NCBI GenBank assembly: GCA_029721435.1
Contig: CM056580.1
Span: 22,934,367-22,998,366 of the forward strand
Reading direction: 5' to 3'
Source: Gymnothorax reevesii
Taxonomy: Eukaryota > Chordata > Actinopteri > Anguilliformes > Muraenidae
Length of the DNA: 64,000 nt
A program made the position numbers and the translations under genes. Of the stretch, positions 1 to 11,995 are shown in pieces (positions within the stretch are counted from its first letter, which is position 1; each line of letters starts with the position of its first letter). Below the pieces are notes generated by a model. That model did not search any database, was not told the DNA's origin, and was given only the letters and a program-made list of their open reading frames with translations.

Positions 1-855
1 CGCTCTAAGTCAGATATTTATGGCCTGCCTTTGCATCTATTAAAACCCAACTCCGGGAAGAGTTTGTGCCTCCTGGGAGTGATTTGCACTCATTTATTTG
101 AGAGACGCAGGTTACCAGCAAAGCAATACCCAAAGTGTCCGCCAATCAGCTTCTGTTCAGCTGCCTGAGGCAGTGAAAAAGTATGGGTGGGTTCTGCGAA
201 AATTCAAATATAAACGGACCGTCACAAAAGTTTAGTTGTAACTTCTGCTGCACATCCTTTTCCACTGGGTGTTCATCTTGTTCATTAGTTTGCTTTGTGG
301 TGGCGTGTGTCATCTTGCCTGTAAATCACTCACTGAGCTGGGTGTTAGTCCTCACCTAGAAGTGTACAATTGAACATTGTAGGGTTTAATTTTGAGATTA
401 GCGATCTGTTATCTGTTATTAGGTCTCTCTGACCAGCATTATTTGAGTCCTGAAATATTCTTTTGCGGTTTTCCATCATGGTTTAATTCTACAGCTCACT
501 TTGGGTGATGAGTTGAATCCATGGGGAGGAGCTGGAAATGATGTTATCACATGGCCGATGGTATACTTCTCACTCGTACCTTAGTTGCAGTGTCTCCTCT
601 GATGTGTCGCCAGCAGCAGAAGTGAGCACTGAGCACGGTTTGAGCCGTGCGTTAGGCGCCGTTTCTCTCCTCTCCGCTGTGATCAGCAGTGCTATCGTGC
701 TCTTCGGCACCCCCACCCCCCCACCTCCTCAATATTTTATTGCCAGTGTGGACAGAAGTAACAGGAATGTGCTGCTTACTGGCTGAAAACTGCACAGTGG
801 AAAAAGCCACTCCCCCATTGCTATGTCCTGTGACTGCTGCCCTCTACATGCTTTC
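1..855. other. Non-coding DNA upstream of the minisatellite
   Basis: No exon, RNA gene or recognisable transposon is visible. The segment has mixed base composition and a short C-run (CACCCCCACCCCCCCACC) near 709-726. An 82-codon open frame at 538-786 has no recognisable domain and no splice or homology support. The last bases grade into the first degenerate minisatellite unit around 856. Confidence 0.6.
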
Positions 856-2829
856 ACTGTAGCTGTGTATTTCTCTCTCTGCTTGGGGAGGTTGTGTTTG
901 ACTGTAACTGTGTGTTTCTCTCTCTGTACTGGGAGCGGTTGTGTTTGACTGAAGCTGTGTGTTTCTCTCTCTGTACTGGGGGAGGTTGTGTTTGACTGTA
1001 GCTGTGTGTTTCTCTGTCTGTACTGGGGGAGGTTGTGTTTGACTGTAGCTGTGTGTTTCTCTCTGTACTGGGGGAGGTTGTGTTTGACTGTAGCTGTGTG
1101 TTTTTCCTTCTGTACTGGGGGAGGTTGTGTTTGACTGTAGCTGTGTGTTTCTCTCTCTGTAATGGGGGCGGTTGTGTTTGACTGTAGCTGTGTGTTTCTC
1201 TCTCTGTACTGGGGGAGGTTGTGTTTGACTGTAGCTGTGTGTTTCTCTCTCTCTGTACTGGGGGAGGTTGTGTTTGACTGTAGCTGTGTGTTTCTCTCTC
1301 TGTACTGGGGGAGGTTGTGTTTGACTGTTGCTGTGTGTTTCTCTCTGTACTGGGGGAGGTTGTGTTTGACTGTTGCTGTGTGTTTCTCTCTGTACTGGGG
1401 GAGGTTGTATTTGACTGTAGCTGTGTTTCTTTCTCTGTCCTGGGGGAGGTTGTGTATGACTGTAGCTGTGTGTTTCTCTCTGTACTGGGGGAGGTTGTGT
1501 TTGACTGTAGCTGTGTGTTTCTTTCTCTGTCCTGGGGGAGGTTGTGTATGACTGTAGCTGTGTGTTTCTCTCTGTACTGGGGGAGGTTGTATTTGACTGT
1601 TGCTGTGTGTTTCTTTCTCTGTACTGGGGCAGGTTGTGTTTGACTGTTGCTGTGTGTTTCTCTCTGTACTGGGGGAGGTTGTATTTGACTGTTGCTGTGT
1701 GTTTCTTTCTCTGTACTGGGGGAGGTTGTGTTTGACTGTAGCTGTGTGTTTCTCTCTCTCTGTACTGGGGGAGGTTGTGTTTGACTGTAGCTGTGTGTTT
1801 CTCTCTCTGTACTGGGGGAGGTTGTATTTGACTGTTGCTGTGTGTTTCTTTCTCTGTACTGGGGGAGGTTGTGTTTGACTGTAGCTGTGTGTTTCTCTCT
1901 GTACTGGGGGAGGTTGTGTTTGACTGTTGCTGTTTGTTTCTCTCTCTGTACTGGGGCAGGTTGTGTTTGACTGTAGCTGTGTGTTTCTCTCTCTGTACTG
2001 GGGGAGGTTGTGTTTGACTGTAGCTGTGTGTTTCTCTCTCTGTACTGGGGGAGGTTGTGTTTGACTGTAGCTGTGTGTTTCTCTCTGTACTGGGGGAGGT
2101 TGTGTTTGACTGTAGCTGTGTGTTTCTCTCTCTGTACTGGGGGAGGTTGTGTTTGACTGTTGCTGTGTGTTTCTCTCTCTGTACTGGGAGAGGTTGTGTT
2201 TGACTGTTGCTGTGTGTTTCTTTCTCTGTACTGGGGGAGGTTGTGTTTGACTGTAGCTGTGTGTTTCTCTCTGTACTGGGGGAGGTTGTATTTGACTGTT
2301 GCTGTGTGTTTCTTTCTCTGTACTGGGGGAGGTTGTGTTTGACTGTTGCTGTGTGTTTCTCTCTCTGTTCTGGGGGAGGTTGTTTTTGACTGTTGCTGTG
2401 TGTTTCTTTCTCTGTACTGGGGGAGGTTGTGTTTGACTGTTGCTGTGTGTTTCTCTCTCTGTACTGGGGGAGGTTGTGTTTGACTGTTGCTGTGTGTTTC
2501 TCTCTCTGTACTGGGGGAGGTTGTGTTTGACTGTAGCTGTGTGTTTCTCTCTCTGTACTGGGGAAGGTTGTGTTTGACTGTAGCTGTGTGTTTCTCTCTC
2601 TGTACTGGGGGAGGTTGTGTTTGACTGTAGCTGTGTGTTTATCTCTCTGTACTGGGGCAGGTTGTGTTTGACTGTAGCTGTGTGTTTCTCTCTCTGTACT
2701 GGGGGAGGTTGTGTTTGACTGTAGCTGTGTGTTTCTCTCGCTGTACTGGGGGAGGTTGTGTTTGACTGTAGCTGTGTGTTTCTCTCTCTGTACTGGGGGA
2801 GGTTGTGTTTGACTGTAGCTGTGTGTTTC

Positions 2830-3400
2830 TCTCTCTGTACTGGGGAAGGTTGTGTTTGACTGTAGCTGTGTGTTTCTCTCTCTGTACTGGGGAAGGTTGT
2901 GTTTGACTGTAGCTGTGTGTTTCTCTCTCTGTACTGGGGTAGGTTGTGTTTGACTGTAGCTGTGTGTTTCTCTCTGTACTGGGGGAGGTTGTGTTTGACT
3001 GTTGCTGTGTGTTTCTCTCTCTCTTCTGGGGCAGGTTGTGTTTGACTGTAGCTGTGTGTTTCTCTCTCTGTACTGGGGGAGGTTGTGTTTGACTGTAGCT
3101 GTGTGTTTCTCTCTCTGTACTGGGGGAGGTTGTGTTTGACTGTAGCTGTGTGTTTCTCTCTCTGTACTGGGGAAGGTTGTGTTTGACTGTAGCTGTGTGT
3201 TTCTCTCTCTGTACTGGGGAAGGTTGTGTTTGACTGTAGCTGTGTGTTTCTCTCTCTGTACTGGGGTAGGTTGTGTTTGACTGTAGCTGTGTGTTTCTCT
3301 CTGTACTGGGGGAGGTTGTGTTTGACTGTTGCTGTGTGTTTCTCTCTCTGTTCTGGGGCAGGTTGTGTTTGACTGTAGCTGTGTGTTTCTCTCTCTGTAC
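2830..3400 (+). repeat. 326-bp (7-unit) duplication inside the minisatellite
   Basis: The order of unit variants GGGGAAGG, GGGGAAGG, GGGGTAGG, then an ACTGTTG unit followed by TTCTGGGGCAGG, appears at about 2830-3035 and again at about 3160-3365. The GGGGTAGG units at about 2937 and 3263 are 326 bp apart. This is a local unequal-exchange product. Confidence 0.75.
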
Positions 3401-5579
3401 TGGGGGAGGTTGTGTTTGACTGTAGCTGTGTGTTTCTCTCTCTGTTCTGGGGCAGGTTGTGTTTGACTGTAGCTGTGTGTTTCTCTCTCTGTACTGGGGG
3501 AGGTTGTGTTTGACTGTAGCTGTGTGTTTCTCTCTCTCTGTACTGGGGGAGGTTGTGTTTGACTATAGCTGTGTGTTTCTCTCTCTCTGTACTGGGAGCG
3601 GTTGTATTTGACTGTTGCTGTGTATTTCTCTCTCTCTGTACTGGGGGAGGTTGTGTTTGACTGTAGCTGTGTGTTTCTCTCTGTACTGGGGGAGGTTGTG
3701 TTTGACTGTTGCTGTGTGTTTCTCTGTACTGGGGGAGGTTGTGTTTGACTGTAGCTGTGTGTTTCTCTCTCTGTACTGGGGGAGGTTGTGTTTGACTGTA
3801 GCTGTGTGTTTTTCTCTCTGTTCTGGGGGCGGTTGTGTTTGACTGTTGCTATGTGTTTCTCTCTTTACTGGGGGAGGTTGTGTTTGACTGTAGCTGTGTG
3901 TTTCTCTCTGTACTGCGGGAGGTTGTGTTTGACTGTAGCTGTGTGTTTTTCTCTGTACTGGGGGCGGTTGTGTTTGACTCCAGCTGTGTGTTTCTCTCTC
4001 TGTACTGGGGGAGGTTGTGTTTGACTGTAGCTGTGTGTTTCTCTCTCTGTACTGGGGGAGGTTGTGTTTGACTGTAGCTGTGTGTTTCTGTCTGTACTGG
4101 GGGAGGTTGTGTTTGACTGTAGCTGTGTGTTTCTCTCTGTACTGGGGGAGGTTGTGTTTGACTGTAGCTGTGTGTTTCTCTCTGTACTGGGGGAGGTTGT
4201 GTTTGACTGTAGCTGTGTGTTTCTCTCTCTGTACTGGGGGAGGTTGTGTTTGACTGTAGCTGTGTTTCTCTCTGTACTGGGGGAGGTTGTGTTTGACTGT
4301 AGCTGTGTGTTTCTCTCTCTTTACTGGGGGAGGTTGTGTTTGACTGTAGCTGTGTGTTTCTCTCTGTACTGGGGGCGGTTGTGTTTGACTGTAGCTGTGT
4401 GTTTCTCTCTCTGTACTGGGGGAGGTTGTGTTTGACTGTAGCTGTCTGTTTCTCTCTCTGTACTGGGGGAGGTTGTGTTTGACTGTAGCTGTGTGTTTCT
4501 CTCTCTGTACTGGGGCAGGTTGTGTTTGACTGTAGCTGTGTGTTTCTCTCTCTCTGTACTGGGGAAGGTTGTGTTTGCCTGTAGCTGTGTGTTTCTCTCT
4601 GTACTGGGGGAGGTTGTGTTTCACTGTAGCTGTGTGTTTCTCTCTCTCTACTGGGTAAGGTTGTGTTTGACTGTAGCTGTGTATTTCTCTCTCTGTACTG
4701 GGGCAGGTTGTGTTTGACTGTAGCTGTGTGTTTCTCTCTCTCTGTACTGGGGGAGGTTGTGTTTGACTGTAGCTGTGTGTTTCTCTCTCTGTACTGGGGC
4801 AGGGTGTGTTTGACTGTAGCTGTGTGTTTCTCTCTTTGTACTGGGGCAGGTTGTGTTTGACTGTAGCTGTGTGTTTCTCTCTCTCTGTACTGGGGGAGGT
4901 TGTGTTTGACTGTAGCTGTGTGTTTCTCTCTGTACTGGGGGAGGTTGTGTTTGACTGTAGCTGTGTGTTTCTCTCTCTCTACTGGGGGAGATTGTGTTTG
5001 ACTGTAGCTGTGTATTTCTCTCTGTACTGGGGGAGGTTGTGTTTGACTGTAGCTGTGTTTCTCTTTCTGTACTGGGGGAGGTTGTGCTTGACTGTAGCTG
5101 TGTGTTTCTCTCTGTACTGGGGGAGGTTGTGTTTGACTGTAGCTGTGTGTTTCTCTCTGTACTGGGGGAGGTTGTGTTTGACTGTAGCTGTGTGTTTCTC
5201 TCTGTACTGGGGGAGGTCTTGTTTGACTGTAGCTGTGTGTTTCTCTCTGTACTGGGGGAGGTTGTGTCTGACTGTAGCTGTGTTTTTCTCTCTCTGTACT
5301 GGGGGCGGTTGTGTTTGCCTGTAGCTGTGTGTTTCTCTCTCTCTACTGGGGGAGGTTGTGTTTGACTGTAGCTGTGTGTTTCTCTCTGTACTGGGGGAGG
5401 TTGTGTTTGACTGTAGCTGTGTGTTTCTCTCTGTACTGGGGGAGGTCTTGTTTGACTGTAGCTGTGTGTTTCTCTCTGTACTGGGGGAGGTTGTGTCTGA
5501 CTGTAGCTGTGTTTTTCTCTCTCTGTACTGGGGGCCGTTGTGTTTGACTGTAGCTGTGTGTTTCTCTCTGTACTGGGGG

Positions 5580-7150
5580 AGGTCTTGTTTGACTGTAGCT
5601 GTGTGTTTCTCTCTGTACTGGGGGAGGTTGTGTCTGACTGTAGCTGTGTTTTTCTCTCTCTGTACTGGGGGAGGTTGTGTTTGACTGTAGCTGTGTGTTT
5701 CTCTCTGTACTGGGGGAGGTCTTGTTTGACTGTAGCTGTGTGTTTCTCTCTGTACTGGGGGAGGTTGTGTCTGACTGTAGCTGTGTTTTTCTCTCTCTGT
5801 ACTGGGGGCGGTTGTGTTTGCCTGTAGCTGTGTGTTTCTCTCTCTCTACTGGGGGAGATTGTGTTTGACTGTAGCTGTGTGTTTCTCTCTGTACCGGGGG
5901 AGGTTGTGTTTGACTGTAGCTGTGTTTCTCTCTCTGTACTGGGGGAGGTTGTGTTTGACTGTAGCTGTGTGTTTCTCTCTCTGTACTGGGGAAGGCTGTG
6001 TTTGCCTGTAGCTGTGTGTTTCTCTCTCTCTACTGGGGGAGATTGTGTTTGACTGTAGCTGTGTGTTTCTCTCTGTACTGGGGGAGGTTGTGTTTGACTG
6101 TAGCTGTGTTTCTCTCTCTGTACTGGGGGAGATTGTGTTTGACTGTAGCTGTGTGTTTCTCTCTCTGTACTGGGGGAGGTTGTGTTTGACTGTAGCTGTG
6201 TGTTTCTCTCTCTGTACTGGGGGAGATTGTGTTTGACTGTAGCTGTGTGTTTCTCTCTCTCTGTACTGGGGGAGGTTGTGTTTGACTGTAGCTGTGTGTT
6301 TCTCTCTCTGTACTGGGAGAGGTTGTGTTTGACTGTAGCTGTGTGTTTCTCTCTGTACTGGGGGAGGTCTTGTTTGACTGTAGCTGTGTGTTTCTCTCTG
6401 TACTGGGGGAGGTTGTGTCTGACTGTAGCTGTGTTTTTCTCTCTCTGTACTGGGGGAGGTTGTGTTTGACTGTAGCTGTGTGTTTCTCTCTGTACTGGGG
6501 GAGGTCTTGTTTGACTGTAGCTGTGTGTTTCTCTCTGTACTGGGGGAGGTTGTGTCTGACTGTAGCTGTGTTTTTCTCTCTCTGTACTGGGGGCGGTTGT
6601 GTTTGCCTGTAGCTGTGTGTTTCTCTCTCTCTACTGGGGGAGATTGTGTTTGACTGTAGCTGTGTGTTTCTCTCTGTACCGGGGGAGGTTGTGTTTGACT
6701 GTAGCTGTGTTTCTCTCTTGTACTGGGGGAGGTTGTGTTTGACTGTAGCTGTGTGTTTCTCTCTCTGTACTGGGGAAGGCTGTGTTTGCCTGTAGCTGTG
6801 TGTTTCTCTCTCTCTACTGGGGGAGATTGTGTTTGACTGTAGCTGTGTGTTTCTCTCTGTACTGGGGGAGGTTGTGTTTGACTGTAGCTGTGTTTCTCTC
6901 TCTGTACTGGGGGAGATTGTGTTTGACTGTAGCTGTGTGTTTCTCTCTCTGTACTGGGGGAGGTTGTGTTTGACTGTAGCTGTGTGTTTCTCTCTCTGTA
7001 CTGGGGGAGATTGTGTTTGACTGTAGCTGTGTGTTTCTCTCTCTCTGTACTGGGGGAGGTTGTGTTTGACTGTAGCTGTGTGTTTCTCTCTCTGTACTGG
7101 GAGAGGTTGTGTTTGACTGTAGCTGTGTGTTTCTCTCTCTGTACTGGGGG
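5580..7150 (+). repeat. Higher-order duplication inside the minisatellite (785-bp and 137-bp periods)
   Basis: A diagnostic unit carrying AGGTCTTG starts at 5214, 5443, 5580, 5717, 6365 and 6502. The 137-bp steps are three-unit (45+45+47) blocks. The pair 5580/5717 recurs as 6365/6502, a shift of 785 bp. The diagnostic GAAGGCTGTGTTTGCC at 5991 recurs at 6775 (shift 784), with a one-base deletion in a CT run near 6717 accounting for the difference. This shows a tandem duplication of about 17 units on top of the basic repeat. Confidence 0.85.
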
Positions 7151-8595
7151 AGGTTGTGTTTTACTGTAGCTGTGTGTTTCTCTCTCTGTACTGGGGGAGG
7201 TTGTGTTTGACTGTAGCTGTGTGTTTCTCTCTCTGTACTGGGGGAGATTGTGTTTGACTGTAGCTGTGTGTTTCTCTCTCTGTCTTGGGGGAGGTTGTGT
7301 TTGACTGTAGCTGTGTGTTTCTCTCTCTGTACTGGGGGAGGTTGTGTTTGACTGTAGCTGTGTGTTTCTCTCTCTGTACTGGGGGAGGTTGTGTTTGACT
7401 GTAGCTGTGTGTTTCTCCCTCTCTGTACTGGGGGAGGTTGTGTTTGACTGTAGCTGTGTGTTTCTCTCTCTGTACTGGGGGAGGTTGTGTTTTACTCTAG
7501 CTGTGTGTTTCTCTCTCTGTACTGGGGGAGGTTGTGTTTGACTGTAGCTGTGTGTTTCTCTCTCTGTCCTGGGGTAGGTTATGTTTGACTGTTGCTGTGT
7601 GTTTCTCTCTCTGTCCTGGGGGAGGTTGTGTTTGACTGTAGCTGTGTGTTTCTCTCTCTGTACTGGGGGAGGTTGTGTTTGACTGTAACTGTGTGTTTCT
7701 CTCTTTGTACTGGGGGAGGTTGTGTTTGACTGTAGCTGTGTGTTTCTCCTTCTGTACTGGGGGAGGTTGTGTTTGGCTGTAGGTGGGTGTTTCTCTCTCT
7801 GTAATGGGGGCGGTTGTGTTTGACTGTAGCTTTGTGTTTCTCTCTCTGTACTGGGGCAGGTTGTGTTTGACTGTAGCTGTGTGTTTCTCTCTCTCTGTAC
7901 TGGGGGGGGTTGTGCTTGACTGTAGCTGTGTGTTTCTCTGTGTTCTGGGGGAGGTTGTGTTTGACTGTAGCTGTGTGTTTCTCTCTCTCTGGACTGGGGG
8001 AGGTTGTGCTTGACTGTAGCTGTGTGTTTCTCTCTGTACTGGGGGAGGTTGTGTTTGACTCTAGCTGTGTGTTCCTCTCTCTGTTCTGGTGGAGGTTGTG
8101 TTTGACTGTAGCTGTGTGTTTCTCTCTCTCTGTACTGGGGGAGGTTGTGCTTGACTGTAGCTGTGTGTTTCTCTCTCTGTACTGGGGGAAGTTGTGTTTG
8201 ACTGTAGCTGTGTGTTTCTCTCTCTGTACTGGGGGAGGTTGTGTTTGACTGTTGCTGTGTGTTTCTCTCTCTGTACTGGGGGAGGTTGTGTTTGACTGTA
8301 GCTGTGTGTTTCTCTCTCTGTACTGGGGGAGGTTGTGTTTGACTGTAGCTGTGTGTTTCTCTCTCTGTACTGGGGGCGGTTGTGTTTGACTGTTGCTGTG
8401 TGTATCTCTCTGTACTGGGGGAGGTTGTGTTTGACTGTTGCTATGTGTTTCTCTCTGTACTGGGGGAGGTTGTGTTTGACTGTAGCTGTGTGTTTCTCTC
8501 TCTGCACTGGGGGCGGTTGTGTTTGACTGTTGCTCTGTGTATCTCTCTGTACTGGGGGAGGTTGTGTTTGACTGTACCTGTGTGTTTCTCTCTGT

Positions 8596-11500
8596 ACTGG
8601 GGGCGGTTGTGTTTGACTCCAGCTATGTGTTTCTCTCTGTACTGGGGGAAGTTGTGTTTGTCTGTAGCTGTGTGTTTCTCTCTGTACTGGGGGAAGTTGT
8701 GTTTGACTGTAGCTGTGTGTTTCTCTCTGCACTGGGGGCGGTTGTGTTTGACTGTTGCTCTGTGTATCTCTCTGTACTGCGGGAGGTTGTGTTTGACTGT
8801 ACCTGTGTGTTTCTCTCTGTACTGGGGGCGGTTGTGTTTGACTCCAGCTATGTGTTTCTCTCTGTACTGGGGGAAGTTGTGTTTGACTGTAGCTGTGTGT
8901 TTTTCTCTGTACTGGGGGCGGTTGTGTTTGACTCCAGCTGTGTGTTTCTCTCTCTGTACTGGGGGAGGTTGTGTTTGACTGTAGCTGTGTGTTTCTCTCT
9001 CTGTACTGGGGGAGGTTGTGTTTGACTGTAGCTGTGTGTTTCTCTCTCTGTACTTGGGGAGGTTGTGTTTGACTGTAGCTGTGTGTTTCTCTCTGTACTG
9101 GGGGCGGTTGTGTTTGACTGTTGCTGTGTGTTTCTCTCTCTGTACTGGGGGAGGTTGTGTTTGACTGAAGCTGTGTGTTTCTCTCTCTCTGTACTGGGGA
9201 AGGTTGTGTTTGACCGTAGCTGTGTGTTTCTCTCTCTGTACTGGGGCAGGTTGTGTTTGACTGTAGCTGTGTGTTTCTCTCTTTGTACTGGGGCAGGTTG
9301 TGTTTGACTGTAGCTGTGTGTTTCTCTCTCTCCGTACTGGGGGAGGTTGTGTTTGACTGTAGCTGTGTGTTTCTCTCTGTATTGGGGGAGGTTGTGTTTG
9401 ACTGTAGCTGTGTGTTTCTCTCTCTCTACTGGGGGAGATTGTGTTTGACTGTAGCTGTGTATTTCTCTCTGTACTGGGGGAGGTTGTGTTTGACTGTAGC
9501 TGTGTGTTTCCTTCTGTACTGGGGGAGGTTGTGTTTGACTGTAGCTGTGTGTTTCTCTCTCTACTGGGGGAGGTTGTGTTTGACTGTAGCTGTGTGTTTC
9601 TCTCTGTACTGGGGAAGGTCGTGTTTGACTGTAGCTGTGTGTTTCTCTCTGTACTGGGGGAGGTTGTGTTTGACTGTAGCTGTGTTTCTCTCTCTGTACT
9701 GGGGGAGGTTGTGTTTGACTGTAGCTGTGTGTTTCTCTCTGTACTGGGGGAGGTTGTGTTTGACTGTAGCTGTGTGTTTCTCTCTGTACTGGGGGAGGTT
9801 GTGTTTGACTGTAGCTGTGTGTTTCTCTCTGTACTGGGGGAGGTTGTGTTTGACTGTAGCTGTGTGTTTCTCTCTGTACTGGGGGAGGTTGTGTTTGACT
9901 GTAGCTGTGTGTTTCTCTCTCTGTACTGGGGGCGGTTGTGTTTGACTGTAGCTGTGTGTTTCTCTCTCTGTACTGGGGGCGGTTGTGTTTGACTGTAGCT
10001 GTGTGTTTCTCTCTGTACTGGGGGAGGTTGTGTTTGACTGTAGCTGTGTGTTTCTCTCTGTACTGGGGGAGGTTGTGTTTGACTGTAGCTGTGTGTTTCT
10101 CTCTGTACTGGGGGAGGTTGTGTTTGACTGTAGCTGTGTGTTTCTCTCTGTACTGGGGGAGGTTGTGTTTGACTGTAGCTGTGTGTTTCTCTCTCTGTAC
10201 TGGGGGAGGTTGTGTTTGACTGTAGCTGTGTGTTTCTCTCTGTACTGGGGGCGGTTGTGTTTGACTCCAGCTGTGTGTTTCTCTCTGTACAGGGGGAGGT
10301 TGTGTTTGACTGTAGCTGTGTGTTTCTCTCTGTACTGGGGGCGGTTGTGTTTGACTGTAGCTGTGTGTTTCTCTCTGCACTGGGGGCGGTTGTGTTTGAC
10401 TGTTGCTCTGTGTATCTCTCTGTACTGGGGGAGGTTGTGTTTGACTGTACCTGTGTGTTGCTCTCTGTACTGGGGGCGGTTGTGTTTGTCTTCAGCTGTG
10501 TGTTTCTCTCTGTACTGGGGGAGGTTGTGTTTGACTGTAGCTGTGTGTTTTTCTCTGTACTGGGGGCGGTTGTGTTTGACTCCAGCTGTGTGTTTCTCTC
10601 TCTGTACTGGGGGAGGTTGTGTTTGACTGTAGCTGTGTGTTTCTCTCTCTGTACTGGGGGAGGTTGTGTTTGACTGTAGCTGTGTGTTTCTCTCTCTGTA
10701 CTGGGGGAGGTTGTGTTTGACTGTAGCTGTGTGTTTCTCTCTGTACTGGGGGAGGTTGTGTTTGACTGTAGCTGTGTGTTTCTCTCTCTGTACTGGGGGA
10801 GGTTGTGTTTGACTGAAGCTGTGTGTTTCTCTCTCTCTGTACTGGGGAAGGTTGTGTTTGACCGTAGCTGTGTGTTTCTCTCTCTGTACTGGGGCAGGTT
10901 GTGTTTGACTGTAGCTGTGTGTTTCTCTCTTTGTACTGGGGCAGGTTGTGTTTGACTGTAGCTGTGTGTTTCTCTCTCTCCGTACTGGGGGAGGTTGTGT
11001 TTGACTGTAGCTGTGTGTTTCTCTCTGTATTGGGGGAGGTTGTGTTTGACTGTAGCTGTGTGTTTCTCTCTCTCTACTGGGGGAGATTGTGTTTGACTGT
11101 AGCTGTGTATTTCTCTCTGTACTGGGGGAGGTTGTGTTTGACTGTAGCTGTGTGTTTCTTTCTGTACTGGGGGAGGTTGTGTTTGACTGTAGCTGTGTGT
11201 TTCTCTCTCTACTGGGGGAGGTTGTGTTTGACTGTAGCTGTGTGTTTCTCTCTGTACTGGGGAAGGTCGTGTTTGACTGTAGCTGTGTGTTTCTCTCTGT
11301 ACTGGGGGAGGTTGTGTTTGACTGTAGCTGTGTTTCTCTCTCTGTACTGGGGGAGGTTGTGTTTGACTGTAGCTGTGTGTTTCTCTCTGTACTGGGGGAG
11401 GTTGTGTTTGACTGTAGCTGTGTGTTTCTCTCTGTACTGGGGGAGGTTGTGTTTGACTGTAGCTGTGTGTTTCTCTCTGTACTGGGGGAGGTCGTGTTTG

Positions 11501-11995
11501 ACTGTAGCTGTGTGTTTCTCTCTGTACTGGGGGAGGTTGTGTCTGACTGTAGCTGTGTGTTTCTCTCTCTGTACTGGGGGCGGTTGTGTTTGCCTGTAGC
11601 TGTGTGTTTCTCTCTCTGTACTGGGGGAGGTTGTGTTTGACTGTAGCTGTGTGTTTCTCTCTGTACTGGGGGAGGTTGTGTTTGACTGTAGCTGTGTGTT
11701 TCTCTCTGTACTGGGGGAGGTTGTGTTTGACTGTAGCTGTGTGTTTCTCTCTGTACTGGGGGAGGTTGTGTTTGACTGTAGCTGTGTGTTTCTCTCTGTA
11801 CTGGGGGAGGTTGTGTTTGACTGTAGCTGTGTTTCTCTCTCTGTACTGGGGGAGGTTGTGTTTGACTGTAGCTGTGTGTTTCTCTCTGTACTGGGGGAGG
11901 TTGTGTTTGACTGTAGCTGTGTGTTTCTCTCTATACTGGGGGAGGTTGTGTTTGACTGTAGCTGTGTGTTTCTCTCTGTACTTGGGGAGATCGTG
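8596..11995 (+). repeat. 1648-bp higher-order duplication inside the minisatellite
   Basis: Rare variants recur at a constant 1648-bp shift: the GCGG unit start 8596/10244, CTGCACT 8727/10375, GACTGAAG 9163/10811, GACCGTAG 9212/10860, TCCGTACT 9331/10979 and AAGGTCGTG 9615/11263. Spacing is conserved without indels between these markers, then drifts by about 2 bp by 10197/11843. The array therefore contains a block of about 36 units duplicated in tandem. A shorter related copy of the CTGCACT/GTACCTG/GACTCCAG cassette lies at about 8505-8690. Confidence 0.88.

Noticed and set aside
3563..4624. 353-codon minus-strand frame in the minisatellite
   Set aside because: The minus strand of the repeat unit lacks stop codons in all frames; the peptide is a frame-rotating repeat with no domain or splice support.
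9253..9945. 230-codon (and the 10901-11599 232-codon) forward frames
   Set aside because: Open only because a run of 45-bp units keeps the frame; the two are copies of each other through the 1648-bp duplication.
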